The notes under the pieces are model-generated. The model saw only the letters and a list, made by a program, of their open reading frames with translations, was not told the DNA's origin and did no database searches. From an uncultured Muribaculaceae bacterium (GTDB taxonomy: Bacteria; Bacteroidota; Bacteroidia; Bacteroidales; Muribaculaceae), in NCBI GenBank assembly GCA_910577355.1, contig CAJTMY010000004.1, positions 1-64,000 on the forward strand: DNA of 64,000 nucleotides. Reading direction: 5' to 3'. The translations under genes and the position numbers were made by a program. Shown piece by piece: positions 25,030 to 32,029 of this stretch. How positions within the stretch are numbered: the stretch's first letter is position 1; every line of letters starts with the position of its first letter.

Positions 25030-26384
25030 TTTGACTTTATCCAGCCGTCGTATTTGAAATCACAGCCTCGCCAGCCGTCCTCAATACGTACGTATGTGTC
25101 CCGTATCTTATTTCTGAGCCAATCTTCCACCATTTTCTCTTTGGCAGAATTTTCATACATGCTCTTTATCTGCTGATAGTCGTCTGAGAGGTTTGCTTTG
25201 TGTGCGTCGATGCGCCTTGTGAGTTTTACCATTGCCACTATCTCGCGGTCGCGTTTTGGGTCGCGCATGATGAAGGGATGTGATATTTCGCCGGGCTGCA
25301 TGTTGCCTATCTCGCGCGATACCTCCTGCGGCAGTTCCGACATCTGGAACCGGGTGGTTCCGTCATTTGCATTTACCATAACGCCGTTGGAGTTGTGGGT
25401 GTCTTTGTCCTGTGATATATAGCGTACGGCTTCCTCGAAACTTACTTTATTCTTGTCCACGATGTCGCCGCGTACCGAATCGAGGCGGGTTATGGCTTCG
25501 GTGAGGTCTTTTTCAGCAACTTTGGGGCGGAGCAGGATGTGGCGGGTATTGATGCGGTCGCCTCGTTTCTCGATAAGCTGTATGATATGGAATCCGTATT
25601 CGGTCTCTACAATTTTCGAGACCTTTTTGGGATCGTTGAGATTGAACGCGACAGCCGCATATTCAGGTACGAGCTGGCCGCGTCCCATGAATCCTATCTC
25701 ACCTCCGCGCACGCCTTCCGGTGCTTCGGAATATAAAATGGCGAGAGTGGAGAAATCTGCCTCGCCGCGGTTCACACGATCGGCATAATCGCGAAGACGT
25801 GCTTTCACATCATCTATTTCCTGACGCGGTATAGCCGGATTGATGGTGAGTATCTGCACTTCTACCTGTAAAGGTACATATGGAATGGAATCTTCAGGCA
25901 GCTCAGAGAAGTAGCGGCGGATGTCGGATGGCGTTACTTTCATATTTTTTGTGAGTGATTCGCGCACCTGACCTACACGATATCGGTTACGGATACTTGT
26001 CGAATAGTACTCACGCAGTTCGGTAAACGGTTTTTGGAAATATTGCTCTACTTTCTCTCGCGAACCTAGATTGGATATGAGATAGTTGAGCTGAGCGTCG
26101 ACATTCTGTTGCACCATTGATTCCTGGACTTCTACAGTATCAAGGTCGGCCTGATGAAGGAAAAGGCGTTCTATGGCGATCTGTTCGGGTAGCACGCAGT
26201 AAGGGTCTCCGATAATTGGTGTACGTTCCTGTTGTGCGTCCTGATATGCCTGTTCTATTTCAGATTTATAAATCGGTTCATCGCCGATAATCCATGCGAC
26301 TTCCTCAATGATATTGTTTTGGGCGAAGGCTCCTGCACCTACAGCGCAGAATACAGTTGCCGCCAAAATAGTCTTTATATTCAT
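25026..26384 (-). CDS. SurA-like periplasmic peptidyl-prolyl isomerase
   Basis: A 452-residue exported protein (signal peptide about 1-21). The SurA N-domain is visible (IIEEVAWIIGDEPIYKSEIE), followed by two parvulin-type rotamase domains; the second starts at NTRHILLRP. SurA chaperones outer-membrane barrel proteins. It overlaps the OstA-like gene by 4 bases and is transcribed first. A -7 box CAAAGGTA (minus TACCTTTG) lies at 26412-26419, just upstream, so this gene heads the operon. Co-expression with a LPS-transport gene fits outer-membrane assembly. Parvulin catalytic competence cannot be assured. Confidence 0.9.
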   Translation of the reverse strand: MNIKTILAATVFCAVGAGAFAQNNIIEEVAWIIGDEPIYKSEIEQAYQDAQQERTPIIGDPYCVLPEQIAIERLFLHQADLDTVEVQESMVQQNVDAQLNYLISNLGSREKVEQYFQKPFTELREYYSTSIRNRYRVGQVRESLTKNMKVTPSDIRRYFSELPEDSIPYVPLQVEVQILTINPAIPRQEIDDVKARLRDYADRVNRGEADFSTLAILYSEAPEGVRGGEIGFMGRGQLVPEYAAVAFNLNDPKKVSKIVETEYGFHIIQLIEKRGDRINTRHILLRPKVAEKDLTEAITRLDSVRGDIVDKNKVSFEEAVRYISQDKDTHNSNGVMVNANDGTTRFQMSELPQEVSREIGNMQPGEISHPFIMRDPKRDREIVAMVKLTRRIDAHKANLSDDYQQIKSMYENSAKEKMVEDWLRNKIRDTYVRIEDGWRGCDFKYDGWIKSK

Positions 26385-26411
26385 ATTAGCGTGATGAAAT
26401 CAAATTAGGGA

Positions 26412-26419
26412 CAAAGGTA
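26412..26419 (-). promoter_or_regulatory. -7 element of the surA-like operon
   Basis: Minus-strand TACCTTTG lies 27 bases before the ATG at 26384. No good -33 element is evident at the usual distance. Confidence 0.5.
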
Positions 26420-26462
26420 GTAAAAAAACGTAAACTATGGTTTCAGCAAGCGTTAAATTACG

Positions 26463-28457
26463 TCAATTCGCAAAGTCGACACTGAGCCCCAGCTGAAATC
26501 GACGGGGATTGAGCGGATAGTCGGGCATTGAGAAGTAATTCTTTGTAAACAGACCTTGATTTACATGTGACATCATTACGTAGAAACGCACTTTTGACAG
26601 TTTGAAATTGGCATATGCGTTCATGAACGGATAGTTGCCGAATTTTTCTTCGGTCTGGTTTGCGAACGATGCTGTGGCCGGCTGGTATTTTGGCGCGTAA
26701 TATTTTGTGTAATAGTCGCAGTCGATGCCGAGCTGCACCTTAAGCGTGGCTATGCGGAATTTGAAATACAGGTTGGAGTATATGGCCAAAGATGGAAGTG
26801 GTATGACGGAAGCGTCTGAACTCGTCTGATACGTTATGGCATTGTCCCAGTTGAAAGGCCCGAAATGAAGGTCTTGGTTGAGCCGCATCGAAAGCACCTG
26901 CACCGAGCCGCCATGTTGTGCCGGCAGGAAATCAGAGTTGAAATAGACGTGATTCTGTATGTTCTCGACTCCGATTGTGAAGTTTGTGCCTGTGCGTGGT
27001 ATATCTATGGCGCCTCCGAAGCCCACACGTCGCTCTTTGCCGAAATCGTTCTTCCATATGAAATGGTTTGACAGATAGTTGCGCATCAGATATGGCGTAG
27101 CTTCGTTGGTGAAGCGTCCGAACGCCGATATGCCTAGAGTGTCGAAGGGCAGCGGAATATTGGTATGGATATTGCCGTTGAGCCTGATATCGCCTGCTGC
27201 GGCGCCTACTACTCCGAATTCGGCTGTGGCGTCATAGCGCAGTATTGAACCCTGTTGCTTGGTGAGCTGTGCGCCTATGTGAGCCTTGTGTTCGGTGGCA
27301 TGAGGCGCGATATTGCCGATCCCTTCGGGAAAAGGCGTGAGTTCCAACGCCGCGCGGTCGAGTGTGTCTGCCGTCTGGTTGAAACTGTTGATCTCGTAGG
27401 TAAGAAATGCCGAAAGCCCGAATTTTGCGTATTTGTTGAATCCTTCGAGAAGTGATATGCCTACCGTGTTTTCGAGACTCCAATATGATGTGCGGTCGAT
27501 GGTAAGATCGGGGTTGAGATAGGTGTTCTTGAAAAAGTCTGCCGCCTCGTCCATCGACATGTTGCGGAACATATGTTTTGCACGGGTGTATTTGAGGGTA
27601 TATATGAATGATGTCACCGGCACATACGTACGGCTTGTCACCGAATCGTTCTCATCGCGTGTTTCGTTCCAGAACCCGACTTTATATCGGTTGTTGACAT
27701 ACAGTTGTGTGCCCGAGATACGAGTGTGTGCGTCGGATAGACGTGTCGGGATAGTTTTGGGATCGACAGATGTCACACCGCCCTGAACGAGTGCCGGATC
27801 GGTGATAAACAGCGGATCTGTAATACCTCCGTTCTCTTTGTTGAGTGAATTGAACGAGTTGACAAATGCCTGCATCTCGTATCGGTCGCCCATATAGGAG
27901 CCGGAAAGTCCCCATGTGAGATTTTTGTCGGCCTGATTGTTGTAACAGCCTTTTGAATAGATGTAATCGAGCAGCGCTCCTATCTGCGCCTTTGAATTGA
28001 TATTGCCGGAGAATATGCCGTGCAGACGTTCCTGCGCGTTGTCGCGTCCACCCGCGGTATTGTAGCTCAGCAGGGTCATCGGTTGCCGGGTATTATAGAA
28101 CCGCATGGTATGCTCGGATGGTATCCATGCCTCGATCGCATCTCGGAAAAAGAAGTCGCTGCGCATGGGGCGTTCGTCCCATATCATGTTCAGTCCTTCG
28201 GCGCCGAGATTTCCTGTGGTGGCGTATGCCGCCGATATTGCCGACGGCACGGAGCGCTGTCCGTAATTGTCGGGCAGGGTATCAATCGTACTCTCGACAC
28301 GCAGCCCTAACGGCTGTAATATACTCCATGCGTACGATGGTGCGAGATTGAGCTTTTTGTGCTTTGTCTCCTGTTGTGCGCCGGTATGATCATGTCCCTG
28401 TGCGCATACAGCCACCAGACACATAAAGCATATTATTATAGTAATAATCTTTTTCAC
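26463..28457 (-). CDS. Porin_10-family putative outer-membrane porin
   Basis: A 664-residue exported barrel: signal peptide 1-19 (ends AVCAQ), a long alternating beta-strand body, and the end LGLSVDFAN. The segment NLAPSYAWSILQPLGLRVESTIDTL is typical of Bacteroidetes proteins called putative porin (Porin_10 family). The start codon is GTG (28455-28457), and there is no upstream in-frame ATG. A full consensus promoter ends only 4 bases before it, so the mRNA would have almost no leader. It lies between the DUF6155 gene and the surA-like gene; SurA-type chaperones assist folding of such barrels. Confidence 0.85.
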   Translation of the reverse strand: MKKIITIIICFMCLVAVCAQGHDHTGAQQETKHKKLNLAPSYAWSILQPLGLRVESTIDTLPDNYGQRSVPSAISAAYATTGNLGAEGLNMIWDERPMRSDFFFRDAIEAWIPSEHTMRFYNTRQPMTLLSYNTAGGRDNAQERLHGIFSGNINSKAQIGALLDYIYSKGCYNNQADKNLTWGLSGSYMGDRYEMQAFVNSFNSLNKENGGITDPLFITDPALVQGGVTSVDPKTIPTRLSDAHTRISGTQLYVNNRYKVGFWNETRDENDSVTSRTYVPVTSFIYTLKYTRAKHMFRNMSMDEAADFFKNTYLNPDLTIDRTSYWSLENTVGISLLEGFNKYAKFGLSAFLTYEINSFNQTADTLDRAALELTPFPEGIGNIAPHATEHKAHIGAQLTKQQGSILRYDATAEFGVVGAAAGDIRLNGNIHTNIPLPFDTLGISAFGRFTNEATPYLMRNYLSNHFIWKNDFGKERRVGFGGAIDIPRTGTNFTIGVENIQNHVYFNSDFLPAQHGGSVQVLSMRLNQDLHFGPFNWDNAITYQTSSDASVIPLPSLAIYSNLYFKFRIATLKVQLGIDCDYYTKYYAPKYQPATASFANQTEEKFGNYPFMNAYANFKLSKVRFYVMMSHVNQGLFTKNYFSMPDYPLNPRRFQLGLSVDFAN

Positions 28458-28461
28458 GATG

Positions 28462-28493
28462 CAAATTTAATGATTTTCAGCCTATCGGACAAA
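28462..28493 (-). promoter_or_regulatory. Porin promoter predicting a leaderless mRNA
   Basis: On the minus strand a TTTG (28490-28493) and TAAATTTG (28462-28469) are 20 bases apart, close to the Bacteroidetes consensus. The last base of the -7 box is 4 bases before the GTG start, so the transcript should begin at or next to the start codon. The -33 box lies inside the 3' end of the DUF6155 gene. Confidence 0.65.
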
Positions 28494-28983
28494 TGGATTC
28501 TTTTATCATTCGACAGAAACCTGAACTGTATATGCCGCTGTCGGCCATATCACCGATTCGCGCCAATGCCGATGATGCCATCTCGTTGTCATCGGCGAAA
28601 TCCATTATTTGGACTGTCAGTGATCTGATATATTTTGTCTGTGTGTCGGTAAAGTCGATGTATCGCTCAGTAGTGCCGAGAAGGTGCAAGGAGAGAAAAA
28701 GCATGTCAAGGACGGCCTCGGATCCCGGACGGAAACCGATAAAATCTTTCACGGCTTTCTTTATTACCGATACGCGTGCTTTCGACCGTCCCCAGTGTGT
28801 GCGGTTCAGCTCTTTAACGAGTCTGGTGCGATGTCTCTCAAGGAGACGCTCCACATCAGGCTTCAGAAAGAATTCAAAATATTCCTTGAACTCAGGGCGT
28901 GCATCGTAGGCGTCGAGAATTATGTCCTGGAGTTGCTCGGCGCTCATGCATTGGATTTCTTTTCGTAGTGCTGATCTAGACAT
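28477..28983 (-). CDS. DUF6155 family protein
   Basis: A 168-residue cytosolic, mostly helical protein. The start (SALRKEIQCMSAEQLQDIILDAYDARPEFKEYFEFFL split by a loop) fits DUF6155, a family of unknown role found in Bacteroidetes. Residues 60-168 continue the helical pattern with KKAVKDFIGFRPGSEAVLDM. A -7 box (TACCTTTG on the minus strand, 28991-28998) ends 7 bases before the ATG, so the leader would be very short. It is followed by the porin gene, whose promoter lies inside the 3' end of this gene. Confidence 0.8.
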   Translation of the reverse strand: MSRSALRKEIQCMSAEQLQDIILDAYDARPEFKEYFEFFLKPDVERLLERHRTRLVKELNRTHWGRSKARVSVIKKAVKDFIGFRPGSEAVLDMLFLSLHLLGTTERYIDFTDTQTKYIRSLTVQIMDFADDNEMASSALARIGDMADSGIYSSGFCRMIKESICPIG

Positions 28984-28990
28984 TGCAGTG

Positions 28991-28998
28991 CAAAGGTA
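28991..28998 (-). promoter_or_regulatory. -7 element of DUF6155 gene
   Basis: Minus-strand TACCTTTG with no clear -33 box; the ATG follows 7 bases later. Confidence 0.45.
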
Positions 28999-29069
28999 TA
29001 TATAAATTTCGTAATGAACCCTTGTGGCGTGCGCATTGTTTTTTAATAAAATCCAAAAATAAGCATAAG

Positions 29070-29564
29070 ATGAAAACAGGTATATTTTACGGCACTTCGA
29101 CAGGGACTACCGCGAAGGTTGCCGGAATGATAGCCGAGGCTCTCGGGGTATCGGACAGTGATGTATATAATGTTGCCGGTACGAGGCCGTCGACTCTCGG
29201 TGATTATGACCTTGTCATACTCGGCGCTTCGACATATGGAGCCGGTGAGGTGCAGCACGATATGGCAGATTTTCTTGACGGGGTGCGCGCGATGGATCTC
29301 AAAGGCAAAAAGGCGGCGGTATTCGGGTGTGGAGATGAGAACATGAGCCGTACTTTCTGCAACGGCGTCGAGGAAATATATAAGGCGCTCAAGGAGACCG
29401 GCGCGACGATGACCGGTTCATTCAACACATTCCCGTATAAATTTGAATCTTCGGAAGCTGTCCCTGTACCGGGAGGCGAAGCTGTCGGTCTGCTTGTCGA
29501 TGATGTGAATGATGCCGACAAGACTGCAGCCCGTGTGAAAGAGTGGGCGGCGTCACTTGCCTGA
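29070..29564 (+). CDS. fldA: Flavodoxin
   Basis: A 164-residue FMN-binding electron carrier, from the ATG at 29070; the reading frame upstream to 28983 has no family match and is dropped. The phosphate loop is FYGTSTGTTAKVA, and the FMN-wrapping segments are LGASTYGAGEV and a later FGCGDENMSRTFCNG. The loop after residue 120 (FNTFPYKFESSEA) marks the long-chain type. It shuttles electrons among metabolic enzymes, probably in place of ferredoxin when iron is low. It is a lone plus-strand gene; DUF4924 converges with a 19-base gap and no terminator seen. Confidence 0.93.
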   Translation: MKTGIFYGTSTGTTAKVAGMIAEALGVSDSDVYNVAGTRPSTLGDYDLVILGASTYGAGEVQHDMADFLDGVRAMDLKGKKAAVFGCGDENMSRTFCNGVEEIYKALKETGATMTGSFNTFPYKFESSEAVPVPGGEAVGLLVDDVNDADKTAARVKEWAASLA

Positions 29565-29583
29565 GGTCGTGCTGTTGTGGCTT

Positions 29584-30138
29584 TCAGTCATCGTTTTCCT
29601 TGAATATGTCCTCTTTCTCGTTTTTATGGAAGTATGACGCGAGCATAGCAATGAAGGCAGATATCTGCCCCATGGCTTCTGTGGTGGCCTGTGTCACCTC
29701 GCCGCTGCGGAGTCGCAGCATGAGCATGCCGTATAGAGCGTTGAAGCATGTCTCGATCTCTCCTGACGGATTTGCGCCGGCCTTTGACCGAAGTTCCACT
29801 ATGGCAGGCAAGGCGGCGTAGAACCGCCGGGTGTAATCGCCGAAGCGCGGATCGCGGAGCAATGCGTTGTGGAGCTCCACAAGTTGTGACAGCACATTTG
29901 TGTTTATTTGCAGATGTCCGGATCTCTCTACACCTTCGCGGCGCATCATGTCGATTAGCGATTCGTACCATTCTGTAAGTTGTCGACGTTGGTCGGGATT
30001 CAGCTCAAAGCGATCGATGACATTTTTGCGGATTGCATCTATGTCAAGATTGTTTGCCCGTATGATATCCTCCACCTGCCACATGTACAGCAGGTATTCG
30101 GCGATGTTGTTTTTTCGTTTGTCTGATGCTATGAACAT
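29584..30138 (-). CDS. DUF4924 family protein
   Basis: A 184-residue cytosolic helical protein. The N-terminal segment DKRKNNIAEYLLYMWQVEDIIR and the following RFELNPDQRRQLTEWYESLIDMM match DUF4924, a Bacteroidetes family of unknown function. No motif or membrane segment is seen. The gene follows lpxH by 11 bases on the minus strand and is probably co-transcribed with lpxH and the DUF59 gene. The charged C-terminal tail HKNEKEDIFKENDD is typical of the family. Confidence 0.85.
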   Translation of the reverse strand: MFIASDKRKNNIAEYLLYMWQVEDIIRANNLDIDAIRKNVIDRFELNPDQRRQLTEWYESLIDMMRREGVERSGHLQINTNVLSQLVELHNALLRDPRFGDYTRRFYAALPAIVELRSKAGANPSGEIETCFNALYGMLMLRLRSGEVTQATTEAMGQISAFIAMLASYFHKNEKEDIFKENDD

Positions 30139-30149
30139 GATATATGTAC

Positions 30150-30917
30150 TTATTCATTGATAACTTCTGTCGGGACATATTTCCGCAGGCTGATGTCTTT
30201 TCCGTCATAGACGGCATATGTGTCCTTGTCGATCCAGTCGCCGAGTACGATGAGCCTTGCGCCCGACTGTGGCAGATGCGTGTCGAGGGGGATGTGATGG
30301 TGTCCCATCACTGCTATGTCCGTGCCTGGGTTGTCAAGCGCCAGCCGGTCGGCATCTCCGATAAGGATTTTAATATGGTTGTCGCGTTGCGTCTCTGTCG
30401 CCTCGCCTTTGCCGCTGCGGCTCGAATCGCTCCATGCCTTTGCAAACGGTACTGTGATGCGCGGGTGCAGCGCGGCATACAGTTTCTGGCATATTCTGTT
30501 GCGGAAAACAGAACAGATGAATCGGAAGCCGGCCGACGCATGGCCTATACGGTCGCCATGGGCGAGAATGAAACGGCTGTCGCCTATCTCACGGCTTATA
30601 TATGGAGCATCGACAACTTCGATGCGGAGTTCATCGCGCAGGTAATCGAAAAGCCATATGTCATGATTGCCTGTCAACCAGGTTATTCCGACTCCGGCAT
30701 CGCTGAGAGCCGCAAGTTCGCCGAAAAATCTGATATAGCCGCGTGGCACCACATCGCGATACTCAAACCAATAGTCGAGGATGTCGCCGAGCAGGTATAT
30801 ATGATCTGCCGCCGATCCTTCGCGGCGCAGGAAGTCGACTATGCGCGCTTCATGAGCACGATGGTCTGTTACATATCGTGCACCGAGGTGTATGTCGCTT
30901 ATGAAGAGTATCTTCAT
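30150..30917 (-). CDS. lpxH: UDP-2,3-diacylglucosamine diphosphatase (LpxH-like)
   Basis: A 255-residue calcineurin-like phosphoesterase that makes lipid X in lipid A synthesis. The metal ligands are visible: SDIHLGA (residue 8 Asp and 10 His), LLGDILDYW, GNHDIW and AHGDRIG; the membrane-associated helical region is between. Length is normal for Bacteroidetes LpxH. It lies between the DUF59 gene (6 bases upstream) and DUF4924 (11 bases downstream). A related family could share this core, but the LGDILDYWFEY segment favours LpxH. Confidence 0.88.
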   Translation of the reverse strand: MKILFISDIHLGARYVTDHRAHEARIVDFLRREGSAADHIYLLGDILDYWFEYRDVVPRGYIRFFGELAALSDAGVGITWLTGNHDIWLFDYLRDELRIEVVDAPYISREIGDSRFILAHGDRIGHASAGFRFICSVFRNRICQKLYAALHPRITVPFAKAWSDSSRSGKGEATETQRDNHIKILIGDADRLALDNPGTDIAVMGHHHIPLDTHLPQSGARLIVLGDWIDKDTYAVYDGKDISLRKYVPTEVINE

Positions 30918-30923
30918 CGGCAG

Positions 30924-31244
30924 TCAAAGAAATCCGAGCTCGAGTTTGGCTTCCTCACTCATCATGTCCCTGGTCCATTCAGGTTCGTACACGATATTTA
31001 CGGTGACGTTGTTCACGCCATCGATGCTGTTCATCTTCTGGGTCACATCCTCGACGATAAAATCGGCCATGGGACAGTTTGGCGCGGTAAGGGTCATGTC
31101 GATGGCAAGATCGCCGTTGTCAGCAAGATCTATCTTGTATACAAGCCCGAGCGAGTATATGTCGACAGGTATTTCGGGATCGAAGACTGTGCGCAGATAT
31201 TGCACAATCTTCTCTTCGGTTTTCAGTTTTTCTTCGGGAGTCAT
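30924..31244 (-). CDS. MIP18/DUF59-family iron-sulfur assembly factor
   Basis: A 106-residue protein. The motif DPEIPVDIYSLGLVY and the Cys region TAPNCPMADFIVEDV mark the MIP18/SufT/PaaD family, which helps mature Fe-S proteins. It is cytosolic. It heads a minus-strand run with lpxH and DUF4924, with its -7 box at 31265-31272, about 20 bases before the ATG, in a divergent region shared with the barrel gene at 31323. The conserved single Cys is present, so it is probably active. Confidence 0.9.
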   Translation of the reverse strand: MTPEEKLKTEEKIVQYLRTVFDPEIPVDIYSLGLVYKIDLADNGDLAIDMTLTAPNCPMADFIVEDVTQKMNSIDGVNNVTVNIVYEPEWTRDMMSEEAKLELGFL

Positions 31245-31264
31245 TATTTTTACATAATTTTATG

Positions 31265-31294
31265 CAAAGGTAACAAAAAAAGTTGCTAACTTTG
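31265..31294. promoter_or_regulatory. Divergent overlapping promoters
   Basis: TACCTTTG on the minus strand (31265-31272) faces left for the DUF59 gene, and TAACTTTG on the plus strand (31287-31294) faces right for the barrel gene. With usual spacing each -33 region overlaps the other -7 region, so the two promoters may exclude each other. No good TTTG -33 is present for either. Confidence 0.55.
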
Positions 31295-31322
31295 CGCTGT
31301 TTCAACCATAATAAAGTTTAAT

Positions 31323-31937
31323 ATGACAATTTTTAAACGTATCTGGGCGCTTGCGCTTGCTGTTGCGGTGGTAATGCCCGCAATGGCGCAATTCAAGATA
31401 GGTCCCCGCGTCGGCATCAATGTCAATTCCCTTCATTTCAACAAGGAGGTATTCAGCAACGACAACCGTACCGGTTTCAATGCCGGCATACAGGCCGAAT
31501 TCACGATCCCCATGGTAGGATTCGGCTTTGATGCCTCGGTAATGTACGTCAAGCGCAACTCGGCGTATATGAGCACTCTGCAAAACCAAACCAATACCGA
31601 GACCAAACTGCACAGCGATTATATCGAGATACCTGTCAATCTCAAGTATAAGATAGGCCTCCCCGTTGTAGGCAGCATTATATCTCCTTATATCTTTACC
31701 GGTCCGAGTTTCGCGTTCCTCACTTCAAAGAAAGTGATAAACGACATGCAGAACAAGAAATGCGACGTGGCCTGGAACTTCGGTATCGGTGTGGAGCTGA
31801 TCAAGCACTTGCAGATAGGCGCTTCATATGGCCTGGGCATGACCAAGGCACTCCAGACGATTCATGCAACCGGCGATAATGCCGGCATCGAAGGCAAAAA
31901 CCGTTACTGGACAGTGACAGCCGCCTGGCTTTTCTGA
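31323..31937 (+). CDS. Small outer-membrane beta-barrel protein (PorT-like)
   Basis: A 204-residue protein with a signal peptide (residues 1-22, ends PAMAQ) and an eight-strand-like pattern of alternating aromatic residues. The start FKIGPRVGINVNSLHF is usual for the outer membrane beta-barrel family related to PorT/OmpW-type proteins in Bacteroidetes. It ends in a Phe (AAWLF), the classic last-residue signal for barrel assembly. The role is unknown. Its promoter is the divergent region at 31265-31294, and a strong terminator follows. Confidence 0.85.
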   Translation: MTIFKRIWALALAVAVVMPAMAQFKIGPRVGINVNSLHFNKEVFSNDNRTGFNAGIQAEFTIPMVGFGFDASVMYVKRNSAYMSTLQNQTNTETKLHSDYIEIPVNLKYKIGLPVVGSIISPYIFTGPSFAFLTSKKVINDMQNKKCDVAWNFGIGVELIKHLQIGASYGLGMTKALQTIHATGDNAGIEGKNRYWTVTAAWLF

Positions 31938-31954
31938 TTATGACCTCATTAACT

Positions 31955-31990
31955 CACATCGCCCCCACTCAGCGGGGGTGATGTGTTTTT
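31955..31990 (+). terminator. Intrinsic terminator after barrel gene
   Basis: CACATCGCCCCC (31955-31966) pairs with GGGGGTGATGTG (31974-31985) with one G-T wobble, around a 7-base loop, followed by a T-run (31986-31990). Confidence 0.88.
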
Positions 31991-32029
31991 ATCCTGAAAT
32001 GTGTAGACCCCTATTCCCTATTACGGTAG

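Noticed and set aside
30144..31289. Plus-strand frame of 381 codons opposite lpxH and the DUF59 gene
   Set aside because: The minus-strand genes have unmistakable motifs; the frame has none.
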